Shown here piece by piece: positions 22,843-33,422 of a DNA stretch of 64,000 nucleotides. The translations under genes were made by a program, and so were the position numbers. Position 1 is the first letter of the stretch; each line of letters starts with the position of its first letter. The notes under the pieces were generated by a model. It had not been told where the DNA came from, did not search any database, and saw nothing but the letters and a program-made list of their open reading frames with translations. Location of the stretch: NCBI GenBank assembly GCA_015832175.1, contig WJXW01000006.1, positions 1,550,001 to 1,614,000 of the forward strand. Reading direction: 5' to 3'. Source of the DNA: Paraphaeosphaeria minitans. Its lineage: Eukaryota; Ascomycota; Dothideomycetes; Pleosporales; Didymosphaeriaceae.

Positions 22843-23522
22843 ATGCCGGCGTCACGAGATCCACCTGATATGGTGCCAATTTACTTTTCATTTGACGGAT
22901 TCAAACGAGGTGGTCTACGAGTGATTGCCAGTCCTCCACCAGAAGACGAATACTATTCTTGCAAACAATCTCTGACAGATGACCCCCCTGCGTCTGTGGT
23001 GAAGCAGTACCGTAAGACTCAAGCCGGACCAAGCAGCACTGATGATTGTGGAGATGTGGTCGGCATCAGGCGCTATCCGATTGCTGAGAATGAACACTAT
23101 ATTCATCGTTGCTGCCTCATTGTGTTTTACCAAATGGACATGGAAGCCAACCGTCAAAAGACTGGGCACACGTGCCCTTTTTGCCGCAGGATGATCTTTC
23201 GTAGAACACCAGTTTTCAGCGGTGGTGTCCCACCTACGAAGCATGCCATATCTACAGAGCAGCAAGGTGGTAGGGATTGGGGTTCAAACCATGGTATGCC
23301 TAGCTTTGGGGCGAATCAACACCAGAAACCAAGAGATTGACCAACAATCAAGAGCAACTGGAACGTTCACGAGGTCGAGGCAGGCCCAGTCTTCCACGCG
23401 GTCGGGCAGTCGCTCAGTCTCAACATGTTTCCATGCCTGCACGTCAAAAGTCCTCTTTCAACCAATTCTTTTTAGCACGCCGCGGTGGTCCGCGTGGTCG
23501 GCGCGTCAACCCGTCTCACTAG
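22843..23522 (+). CDS. Degenerate RING-like protein
   Basis: The first ATG is at 22843. The open frame runs to 23340, but a better fit has a 59-bp intron at 23267-23325 (GTGGTA..CCAG). That leads into an Arg/Gly-rich C-terminus ending RRGGPRGRRVNPSH at 23522, for 206 residues. The second half of a RING is clear: HYIHRCC, a 20-residue helix, then CPFCRR near residue 110. The first half is poor. Where CxxC is expected only one Cys remains (YYSCKQS), and the Cys before the His pair is replaced (NEH). It could be a RING variant, a pseudogene, or an E3-like protein that no longer binds two zincs. The intron is inferred. Confidence 0.45.
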
Positions 23523-24572
23523 GCTTCCATCGTGGCACGTGCGAATTTTTTCGTCCGACGGTGTTAATCCACGTGGCGGATGGTCGAGCTTTAACTACAG
23601 TCCGGACAGATGAGGCCGACAGGAAGACATGTCGCTTACCGAAAGTCCGAACCAACGCAGGGAAAATCAGTCACAGCATTGATTGCGAATGTAAGTACCT
23701 CACAGGAGTCACGGAGATTTAGAGGGTCCTATATATGTGGCCTGACCACCCCCCTTCCCCCACCTAGACCCACTCCCCTATCGAGTCTGACTGACAATAC
23801 ACCCGAGCCTGTGCCGTCCACATCGCCGCTCATCAACGACGTGCACCCAGCAACGAGCAGTGGCAGGAACGAAACTTTGAAATAGGGTCGGGACTCACTT
23901 CAGCGGCAATTAGTATGGTAATAGCCGCAGAAGAAATTCAATGAGTTCAAAGACGTCAACAGCATACGCTGGGAGAGCTTCGGCAATGACGACAGCGGCG
24001 AGAAGCTCGTGCAGAGGCCCATGGTGGGAGCGTGAGAGAACAAGTACGAGATTATCAAGCAGCTAACTCACAAGACACCAGTCGCACAATCAACGGAACC
24101 TTTCACATTGCTCCGATGAAGACGAGAGGTGGCCCCTTGTGGGAGGAGGATGCCGCTGACTACGAGTGAGGATTTGTCGTCTTGGCTAGCGTTGGTATCA
24201 CAGTGACCCGACTATAAGAACTCCTTGTAGCCAATCCCTACATTTGCATTCAAGGCCCTCTACTGGAATGTGATTTGATGTGGTTTTTCTGAGCGAGTTG
24301 CTGCAGAGTTACCTCTAAGGGTATATCTCTGTAGATGCATCAGAGAGTAGGTTTTTGCAAATCAGGTGTGGGCAAAGATTCCGGCTTTTTGTGACGGTCA
24401 TTGTAAAGTTGTAACAAAGACAACGGCTACTAGTAATCCTGACGTTAATTATGCTAAAGAAATACTTAGCTATACTGAAGAAATACTTAGGCAGATCCTC
24501 TAAAGACATTATCGAGACAGTTATCAGTGATTTTGGGAAATCGTGCCGTGTGTTAAGCTGGCAAAGGCGACA
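23523..24572. other. Region with unassigned exon-like fragments
   Basis: About 1 kb between the RING-like gene and the HET gene. Frames at 23610-23885 and 23933-24169 look coding but could not be joined with confidence (listed separately). The remainder (24200-24560) is AT-rich and shows nothing. Confidence 0.4.
23933..24169 (+). CDS. 3' end of an unassembled gene (two exon-like blocks)
   Basis: After a CCGCAG acceptor a frame opens reading KKFNEFKDVNSIRW and continuing to PMVGA. It joins across a GTGAGA..CCAG intron (about 24033-24081) to RTINGTFHIAPMKTRGGP and ends in WEEDAADYE plus TGA. Splicing is clean and the peptide is balanced, so this looks like the end of a real gene. The upstream exon is unclear. 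A 91-codon frame at 23610-23885 precedes it, but I cannot join the two without a stop. No family is recognised. Confidence 0.3.
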
Positions 24573-26663
24573 TTAAACCATCGTCAAAATGTCCAGTCCT
24601 TCCGTAGCCTGAGGCTGAGCACAAGCATAATCCAAAACCCACCTCAGCTCTGCATGCACCTCTTCCTCCCAATCTTTCAAGACAGTCATCCAACCGATCC
24701 TAGTAAACTTCATCGATTCGCCCTCAACGGGCTCAAGCACGATACAGTAAACCTGGATACTTGCAAGATCCCCAGGGTTTGCTCGGTCATAACTCGCAAT
24801 TGGCACGCAATATACCGAGCCTGGATCTTGGTAGTCCTCCATGTCTTCGTGGCTAGGTCCTCCTACATCGATGGCGAACTCGTAGGTATAATGCCCACCT
24901 CTGTCGCCTCTCCAGTTAGCATTCTGCAATCGATCCAATCTGATTCGTCCCAGTTTTCCCTGTAGGCGGACATAGCCACCAGTGATGTTGCTGTAAACGT
25001 TCCCTGAAGAACTTTGGACGTTCGCGTCGAGGACAGTGGTGACGTAGCGGTGAGTCGTTGTGCCATCCAAAAACCTCAAGTGGTGATTTCCCGAGAAGTT
25101 GAGAGATGCCCAAGACCAAGAAGGACCTATGTTATCAATGAGTGGCAATGAGCGTCAATAGGCTGGGACCCTAGAGAAAGACTTACAGCGATACTCGTTC
25201 GCCCTCGTGATGTCGCTACTCTGTAGAGTTCCATAGAGCATCCAGCATAAAGCGTGAGGAAGTTCCTTCTTCCACAAGCCTGCCAGATACTCATCGTTGG
25301 TGTATGTATGGATCTCTTGGACCAGACCTGCAAGCGCCGCAAGCCTATCCCTCTGTTGGGTGAAGTGACTTGTACAGTAAGTTTGGACAAGCGATTGCCA
25401 AGTTGATGTTGCGTCCGTTTGTAAGTCCTTCATCCACAACTTGCAATTAGACCATGGTGGATCAGAATCGAAGCCGGCGCTGGTGGGCACGCGAGGGAAC
25501 CCTGTAGGGTATGTTTCGCATGCGTGTAACATGCGGCACTCCCAGAAAAGCTGCGTTGAGAAATGCAAGGTGCGAGGGCTCAGCATTCGTTCTTGAAAGA
25601 CCCATACTCGGCTATTGATATCAGCCCTGGATACAGCACGGTGGTATGTATCTCCCCCCAACGAGTAGACATAGGGGCGTTTGTGTCCACTTCTCTGGAT
25701 GCGAGTTTTGTACGGTGTTACCATGCGTGGATCGCGGCGTTTATACAAACCAGGGGATCGATACGAAACTGTAGTGGCAGCGATATTGCACACCGAGTGT
25801 TTGTAGACTCGATTCATGACAGAAGACTCTGCCATCCAATCTTCGGGTGAGTCCTGCAGGATGCAGAGAGAATCAATCCAAATGAAGCGCATACCCAGTC
25901 GTCGTGTGAACATGATAGCATCTCGAAACGTAGGAGACAGGTCATCCATCGGTAGAGCCCGCATCAACTGGTTTTGGTTCTCGGTTGTCAGACGAAGTAC
26001 CGTCTCGGCTGCCCAGAGATGGCTGAGGGAGGTATAGAGGGGTGCAGGTATCTGCTTAGGCAAGTCGAACGTTACCACTAGTCTAGGCTCCACGGCAGGC
26101 CAGTTATGACCAACATCGATCAAACGTGTTGGCAGCCAAGATCCCTGGTCCCGAGCGCGACAATCTTCATGAGTACTATAACAGTCTAAAATCCAGCGTG
26201 CAGCAAGAGAGTGGCAATGGTCAGAACCTGTATCCAAGGGCCTAAGTTGCCCTGGCGCACAATCATGCCCAGTAACGTCTGGTTCTATTCCTCAGTACAT
26301 GCGGCATGACCAAGTTGAAATTGACTTACTTGCTTCAAGATTCAAGTCGATGATGAAAAGGTCAGGATACATAGAACCATCCACAATCGCCCAATATATC
26401 AACCCGTTGTATTAATTCTCATCTCTCCTCCACCAAAGGTTGGGGCAAATGGTAGCACTCTCAAGAATCTCAACCTCGTGGCGAAGTAAACTAGTAAACT
26501 TGCTCCTCACAAGCGTGCATAGCTGGCACCCAGCCTGTGCAGACGCTAAAATATCTTTTCCGAGTCGGCGATAGGGTGTCTTGGTTGGATCAACAGCACT
26601 GTCTGAACCAGGTTTTTTTGTCGGCTGTTCGAACAGTTCTCTGCATGGAGAACACAGTGACAT
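24573..26663 (-). pseudogene. HET-domain gene with an in-frame stop (three exons)
   Basis: Reading from the right: exon 1 runs 26663 to about 26323, exon 2 26284-25187, exon 3 25126-24573. The product would be about 660 residues. Exon 1 has the CSPCRELF and SAQAGCQLC cysteine signature common at the N-terminus of fungal HET proteins. Exon 2 has the HET domain: LSHLWA in place of the usual LSHCWG, then RFIWIDSLCILQD and VYKHSVCNIAAT. The splice into exon 3 restores PSWSWAS, another HET hallmark. A TAA at 26412-26414 interrupts exon 1, yet the same frame continues for about 29 codons to a good GTAAGT donor. HET proteins trigger incompatibility cell death. This copy is probably disabled or only recently mutated. 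Confidence 0.8.
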
Positions 26664-26919
26664 CGAATATACTCACAATGTCTGCGTGCGATAGATCTTA
26701 TGTATGCAGTTATTGTGGATATTCTACTGCGTACGTTAAATGTGGAGAACTGGGTGTTTCCCCGCGCTACAAGGGCGAAAGATAGTACAGCTCACTGATG
26801 GCGACGAAACCAGGCCACGGTGCGGCTGAGCATGGCGGATCACAACCCCGCCAACATGCTCTAAATTTATCTCTCATTACCTAGAAGCTAACCTATATTG
26901 GGTGTAGTGTGTGATTGGC

Positions 26920-27575
26920 CTACATAGACAACAGACATGCGATCTCGATAGATTCATGATGTTGGAAGCGCCGCACTAGCGCATCAAGATCTTGGAGCAG
27001 ATAGGCGTGTCGACACGGAGCTGCGAAGAGCAGACGGCGGCACGATGGACAAGTCTTGTTCATAGGCTTGCTAAGCCACTTGCGGAGGCACGCGGTGTGG
27101 AAGATGTGGCGACATGTACGGATGCAGATGAAAGGGCCGTCTTCCGGCTCATATGCGTCGTTGTCGTCGTCGTCATTGTTATTGTCGTCGAAGTTGAGAT
27201 TTTGGCTCCCGACGCTGATAGCAAGGGAGTTCAAATTATCTTGATCTATAATGTTGGACACATTCGTTCCGGTCATATTCTGCTCTGTATTGTTGGTCAC
27301 AGTCGTACCAGCGGCCTGAACTGTGTGATTCCCAAGTCAGAATGGCTGTCCGAAGTATCTGTAGTAGATGAGGACTCACCATGCTGTAGATCCTGATCGT
27401 TCTGGAGAGGGTCATTTTCATGGTCATCCTCAGTCGTAGATGAGTCATCCGGAACGAGTGACATCATGCAGATGGGGCAGCTATTCTTGTGGTCCTCAGG
27501 GACCTCCGAAAGTTGCTCCACACCAAACCAGACGAAATCTTCGCGAACCGGATAGTCAGACGTAGCCGTAGCCAT
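26920..27575 (-). CDS. RING-H2 finger protein with a long acidic loop (two exons)
   Basis: Exons are 27575-27380 and 27320-26920, joined by a GTGAGT..ACAG intron; about 198 residues. A CPIC pair at about residues 33-36 is the first half of a RING. The partner half, CRHIFHTACLRKWL then CPSCRR, comes near residues 146-173. The two halves are separated by over 100 residues rich in Asp, Asn, Ser and Thr, including a run of Asp/Asn, which is far longer than the usual loop. If the metal ligands pair as in RING-H2, the protein could act as a ubiquitin ligase with a large disordered insert between its zinc sites. It lies tail-first toward the HET gene. Confidence 0.72.
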
Positions 27576-28494
27576 GTTTGAGTTTGGGGCGAGTGATCAC
27601 TTTGGGTGTCCGCACAGCGGGGTATTACGGCATAATCGATGTTCTTATAGGGTAGGGAGGAAGTATAATGGTAAGTGAAAAGAATCTCTGGCCAGCGAAA
27701 AGTTACGAGCTTTTCACCTTCGAACCATGGAGATTCATGGCCACGACGCTAACACCTTGGATTCTACTGCGCTTCTCCCCAACTTAGTCGCCCAGTGCTT
27801 TTTCGATTTCTAACATTTAACGATAGCTTCGATGCAAGTGTTTCTTGACTCTTCAATCGATATCCGCGTTCAGAACAACGATATACCACAACTATGATTT
27901 CCTACGAAGAAGACTGAGGTTTTTTATTCACAATGTCATGAAAAATTGGAAACATCGCGCAAAAACAGCAAAAATGACCTGTCTTGGTCTCAAACCCCTC
28001 GCAAGCGAGATTTGATTAGGAAGAAGTTTTTTGAGTCATCCGAGGAGACATGAACATGTCTTGAACAATACCAGAGCACATATACTTCCTCCAGTAGTAC
28101 TCCTGAGACATGTTCCGAATCCAACCAGATGCCCAATCATGTTACAAGACGTCTGCGTATTGAAGCTTGGTACATGAGTAACGTGTATTCACGATGAGTT
28201 GGCGAGTCATTTGGCGTCACCTATGCCTTCGCTATACAGCTACACACAATGCTCATTAGCCTACAACACAGACAATGTTAAAGCACGTGCTAAAGCATCT
28301 TTCATAATGCGTCACAAGGGTTCTCCAGGCTCATAGGAACATCTGAAGATGTTAGTATATATGCTTCCTCTGCGATTCAAACAATCCAACACAACCCACA
28401 CCAGCGACCAAAAATAAGTCTCTCCTTTGCAAAGAACGTCTTTCGGATTCCCAATCTTGCATCCCCTACAGTTTTCAACATCCAAACCTCGAGG
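27576..28494. other. Intergenic region between divergent RING genes
   Basis: About 920 bp, AT-rich from 27780 to 28300, between two divergently oriented RING genes, so it should carry both promoters. No exon, repeat or clear motif is seen. Confidence 0.45.
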
Positions 28495-29364
28495 ATGACT
28501 CTCCACACCCAGTCGGCATTCATTGAGAACGAGATGCGTGATTGTGGGGCTTCTGAAGAGTTCCAGTGCACGATCTGCTTGGATAAACATGAGGATGGAG
28601 TGGTTCAAATTGACCACCATGGTCGATCCTGCTACTTCCACCGAGACTGCCTGATCAGCTGGTTTTCTTCGGTCCATGAACAACGCGGCACGTGCCCTAA
28701 TGATCGCGCCGCGTTCGAGCCGGACGCACTGACAGTTGATTAGCTCGATGCTCCATCTGGAGCGTTTCAAATCGCCCAGGACATCGTCATGGTCATGCAG
28801 GAGGGCGATACACCGAGGCAGCTTGTGTTTGATTATAGACATCAGGCATCGGTAATACTTCGAGCGGTGGCCCAAGAGTTCCTCTCTCGACCAGAGACTG
28901 GACCGGAAGTTGAGGCGCTCCAACACCTTCTCATTGTTTGGGCGGTGAGCTTTTACCATTCTGCCCCTGCGGAGATTGATCACGATCTCAAGGTCGTACT
29001 GGAACGTATCCGCTTCTTAAAGTCGCGATCCAAATGTGGTGCGTTGCCGCGCGAGGAGCAACAACAGCTAAACCATACCACGCAGGAATTTCGGGCTATC
29101 AGAGACGCCTTCCTCGCTGGCGTGCGTGCCGGCCCGCGCGCCAGTCCTATTGAGACCGCAGAGGAATTCCTTGCGTTGCTGAACCGTAGCCAGGCACTGA
29201 TTATGCAGATTGGAGAGCTGCGTGGCGACCATAATGGTCCTTTTATTGCACCGCCTGGTCGTCGTCTTGCACCGTCTGCCCCTCGGCTGCGTCTACCTGA
29301 CCCTGAACTTGATGAGCACGATCTCGGGCAGGTCGGGCTGGCGCTCGCGGGTCTGGAGATGTAG
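28495..29364 (+). pseudogene. RING finger gene split by a single in-frame TAG
   Basis: The first part (28495-28743) has a RING-H2 with CTICLDKHEDG, CYFHRDCLISWF and CPNDR. The same frame stops at TAG (28741-28743) and then stays open to 29364, giving about 290 codons in all, with a helical Glu/Leu/Arg-rich second part and a Pro-rich end. Two readings fit. One is a nonsense change (CAG to TAG). The other is a 45-bp intron from 28736 (GTTGAT..CCAG) that would remove the stop and keep frame, although GTTGAT is a poor donor and no branch site is evident. Function would be a ubiquitin ligase; the substrate is unknown. Confidence 0.55.
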
Positions 29365-30285
29365 TGCAGCGACAGTAGCTGTCACCCGTAAGCAAAAGCC
29401 CGTAAAGCAATAGTTTGGGAGGGTTTGATGTGCACATCAATCTTCGCGAATAATACGATAGCACTAATGAATGTCAATTCTCTCACGTCCTCGTTTTAAT
29501 GATCGCATCGTGCATTGCTTGCTGTTGTTAGCTCATCTACTCAATCGACCATCTAGCAACCTTTTGGAGTTCCTAGCTCATCTATTCTATTAACTATCTA
29601 GCATTTTACTGTTCCTAGGTCATCTATTCCATGGACCATCCAGCATTTTGCTGTTCCTAGCTCAGTAATTCCATGGACCATCTAGTATGGAGAAGGAATT
29701 GAAATGATGGAACGCTTACCGTCTACGCATATAGGCGCCCCTTTTCCCTCGTGCCATATACCTGCGCGGGTGTGAGTTTTGGCAGCATCGAGCACTGACT
29801 TAGGCGAGCTGATGGTAGGATTCCATTCCCTAACATCTGATAGGCAAGACTTGGTCAGTTTCCAGACCTCAGGTGTTTACTTTGGTCTGCTAGGAGCCGG
29901 GTGGTGGATGTAAAGATGGACACTTACGTGCTAGCAAGAGGTGGCGCGCCGATAGTTGAGCCGAGACAGGCACCGCTGCCCGCTAGTCTAGCGACTCCTT
30001 TTCCGCAGCTCCACAACGTCACGGCTCTGTGGCGGGCCGCGCGCGCAGAGGCAGGGCAGGGTGATCCGACACTTGCAACATGGCTCGTACCTCTTACAAG
30101 GCGCTGCGAGGGCCTTCCAGCATTGCATCTCCAGTGGCCTCTGACCCCAATTTTGTTGCTACCGCCTCCGTATAACACGCGGCACTAATCGCCACCTTGG
30201 AGACGCCGCGTGGCTTCGGTTCGCCCATCCGGTCGAGTGCCATCCGTCCTCTTCACCTATGCCATTGTTATAGATCTTTTTTAAC
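29365..30285. other. Intergenic region with a 42-bp repeat
   Basis: About 920 bp. It contains the 42-bp tandem repeat at 29531-29691 and the presumed promoter of the GT90 gene. The frame at 29901-30188 has no motif and is not supported. Confidence 0.5.
29531..29691. repeat. 42-bp tandem repeat, about 3.7 copies
   Basis: Units beginning GCTCATCTATTCCATGGACC follow one another, each ending in GTTCCTA. The first unit is longer (45 bp) and the copies differ by several bases. All copies contain stops in some frames, so this is a non-coding minisatellite. Confidence 0.8.
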
Positions 30286-31810
30286 ATGATTCTCAGACGG
30301 CGGTGCGGCGCATCCGACTGCCTGGCGTGGTTCTTCATCTCGGGCATCGCGCTCGTCTTCTTCCTCCTGTGCAGCATCCTCTACGGCACACGCACCGAGA
30401 ACCCTTCGCTCCCGCACGTCGTTCAGGAGGTGCTCCCCGCCGGCCGCTGCCTCTGCCAGCAATCGACTACGTTCAATTGCGAGTCCTGCCTGGACTGCGC
30501 CGCGCGCCCGACCATCGTTGCCAATGCCACACACGCCTCCGAGACATGGGAGTTCGACTACCGCCGCGACGGCAGCAACTACGGGCTGGACGAGGACCAG
30601 TGCGCGGCAGCGTTCCCCGGCCTGTTCGAGGACATTGAGCGGGCCAAGGACTTCAGGAAGGCCAGAGGCCTTGTGACAGAGAAGAACCTCACGGATTTCG
30701 ATCTTACCAAGGGCATGGTGCGCGCCATGGTCCACAACGGCCAGGTACGTCTGCCAAAGAACGCCGCCCCCGCCCCCTCTCCTCCTTATTCCCTCCTTCC
30801 TGTTGACACGCATGCAATAGCTCTACGTCCTGCAGACACATCTCGTCGACAACATCAACCGCCAAAAGGCAGTCGCCTCGCTCGCCGCCCTGCACCGCGC
30901 CATCTCGGCTGCCCGTGACCGCCGCGCCATCCCCAACGTTGAATTCGTCCTCAGCGTCGAAGACCTGCCCGCGCAGCCCGAAAAGCCCCTGTGGATGCTC
31001 GCGCGCCGTGCACAGGACGAGGACCTGTGGCTGGTCCCCGACTTCGGCTGGTGGAGCTGGGACATGCCTGCGCTCGGCGCCTTTGACGAGGTCGCCGACG
31101 AGGCCATGCAGCGCGAACGCCTTGAGCCGTGGGACGCGAAGAAGGAGAAGCTCGTTTGGCGCGGCAAGCTTAACTTTGCCCCCAAGCTGCGCAGGGCGCT
31201 GGTCGAGGCCGCCAAGGGCAAGTCCTGGAGCGACGTTGGCCAGGTCAAGTGGGAGGACACCGAGTTCAAGGAGCCCGGCGCACAGTTCCTGGGGCCAGTG
31301 GAACAGTGCAACTACATGTTCATTGCGCACGCCGAGGGTACGACATCCCTCAAGACTGTGGTTTGGGTACAAGGACTGACAGATGCAGGACGCTCCTACT
31401 CCGGCGCCCTCAAATATCGCCAGCTCTGCCGCTCCGTCATCGTTTCGCACAAGCTGCAGTGGATCCAGCACTATCACTACCTCCTGCTCGCCTCTGGCGC
31501 CAAGCAGAATTATGTCGAGGTCGAGCGCGACTTTTCTGATCTGTCCTCCGCCATGGACGACCTCTTGGCACATCCCGAGAAAGCAAAGCGCATCGCCGAC
31601 AACAACGTGAAGACGTTCCGCGAAAGATATCTGACCGGTGCCGCCGAGGCCTGCTACTGGCGCGCCCTAGTGAATGCCTGGAGAGAAGCCAGCTTTGAGC
31701 CTTCCTTGTATGAGACGGTGGCAGATGGGCAGAAGAAGGCGAGACAACAGAAAAGAGGCGTACGATACGAAACATTCATGCAAGCCCCCTTCTTCTGTAC
31801 ACTGAAATAG
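30286..31810 (+). CDS. GT90 (CAP10-like) glycosyltransferase, type II membrane protein
   Basis: Exons are 30286-30744, 30821-31337 and 31389-31810, giving 465 residues. A single hydrophobic anchor lies at about residues 14-33 after a short Arg/Cys-rich cytosolic tail, typical of a Golgi type II enzyme. The CAP10/GT90 catalytic region is clear at the end: LVWRGKL, then CNYMFIAHAEG spliced directly to RSYSGALKYRQLCRSVI, the IQHYHYLL segment and QNYVEVERDFSDL. The family transfers xylose or related sugars to glycans and includes the cryptococcal capsule protein Cap10. Intron 2 is 51 bp with no stop, so if it were retained it would add 17 residues inside the conserved motif; the family consensus supports its removal. 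Confidence 0.88.
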
Positions 31811-32080
31811 GTACTGACAGCCGCACAGATTGTACGACTACGAATTGCAAGTAACATTTCCCAAGACCGCGCAGTAAAACTTAGATTTGGTGGTCACTTG
31901 ATTAAGATGCATCGGCTTCATGCCTCCTTTTGGTCGCAACATTCTCAGCGTTTGATATACCCTGTTTCTGCATTTGGGAAGGAATCTCTGTCACTGACAG
32001 ACGCATGTCTTGTAGAATCTACGTGTGAAAGATGACAAAATCAAAATTATGAAGAAAATATCACCTGCATCACCAGCCTC

Positions 32081-32673
32081 TCAAAGCTTACTCCTCTCCC
32101 TCAACCCCGGCTGCATGAGCTCCTCGAGCTTCTTCCTTACCCCCAGCTCCAGCCCCTCCGCCGGCGCCTTGCCACCATCCCTCATGACCCATATCTGCAC
32201 GAACCCGCCCACCGCCTTGACCACCTCGTCGCCCTCCTTGAAGAACCCCACCTCGTACATGACGCTGTTCTTCCCGAGCTTGACGACACGCAGACCCAGC
32301 TCCAGCATGCCCGGGTACTGCAGTTGCCCGAAATAGTCACAGTACGTGTTGGCGACGAGCGCAGTGCGCGGGTAGGTGGTGGTGTTGTAGCCCACGCGCG
32401 TCATGAGGTATTCGTTGATGATGGAGTCAACGAGGACGCCGTAGATGGGATTGTTAAGGTGGTGAAACATGTCGTTGTCCGCCCTGATGCGTCATGGTCA
32501 AGATGCTTTCGCTTCATGGATGTGGATAATGGGTCACGTGAGGATGGCTCGCGCGCCTAGGGGAACGCTCGGGGTTCTTACCATCTTGTTCGGTAGTCCA
32601 GGCGATACGGGTAGTCCTGCCGTTTCCTCAATTTCTTCGAGGCCAGGTCGAGGCCTAATGTGGTTTCTAGCAT
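32081..32673 (-). CDS. 4HBT/YbgC-type thioesterase (two exons)
   Basis: Exons on the minus strand are 32673-32582 and 32483-32081, giving 164 residues. The splice completes RTRW-ADNDMFHHLNNP, matching the hotdog-fold acyl-CoA thioesterase motif (RWxDxDxxxHxNN) with its catalytic-type Asp, then VDSIINEYL and the later beta-strand core. It should hydrolyse a short- or medium-chain acyl thioester; the substrate cannot be read from sequence. No targeting signal is obvious. An in-frame stop lies just upstream of the chosen ATG, which supports this start unless there is a further upstream exon. Confidence 0.85.
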
Positions 32674-33422
32674 CTTGAGAATGGCGGTCTACAACGAAGA
32701 TGCTGGGGAGACGCGATGAAGGAGCTGCGACTGCCGAGGTTGGGGTGTTTGGACCCTGTTTCTTGGCGCTGTACCTACCGTACGCTCCTCCCTCAAGAAG
32801 CTGCTGTCGTGAAAAGCGTTTGATATTCCCTCATTTCTCATCTCTCACGGAGTCAACTGGGTCTCTTAATCGTAGGTAGATCGTCGCAATGTTCAATATT
32901 CCGGGAAGATCGTATTGGAGCGGGCTCGTCTGTCCGACCCGATCACGTCGCGTCCAACTCACTCGCATACACGCCCGGACTCTGCCGCTTGCACCTTTTC
33001 AGGTCTTGGTACCCAGTACACCTGATCCGGAGTAACACGGCATGCAAAGATGCTCCATGCAAGGCTGATCCCGACAAAATTGTAACACTTCGTCCACTAC
33101 CAGAGCGACATCACCAGCCATCTCTTTGTCAGATGAAGCCATCATCGCACTCATAGCACCTCCTCGTGACATGCGCGCCCTCGGCGCTACTGCTGTTACG
33201 CTATCACAGACGTTGCAACAGTCGAGGCCCTGCTCGTGGTCGGGCACGATAACGGATCAGCACGGCACTCGACTTGAGACTTTGGTGCAAAAGGGTATCC
33301 TATTCATTCCAAGAGTCTGCAATGAGACCTCCTTAAGGGCCTCTACCATATCAGCTGCCCCGACCCGTCTTCTGCCACAAGGCCTTCCTCAAAGGTCAGC
33401 ATCCTCCTCCCTGGCGTGCTGT
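32674..33422. other. Intergenic region
   Basis: About 750 bp between the thioesterase start and the 3' end of the Myb protein. It contains the thioesterase promoter. The 155-codon plus-strand frame at 33126-33593 overlaps the Myb gene end and has no motif. Confidence 0.45.
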
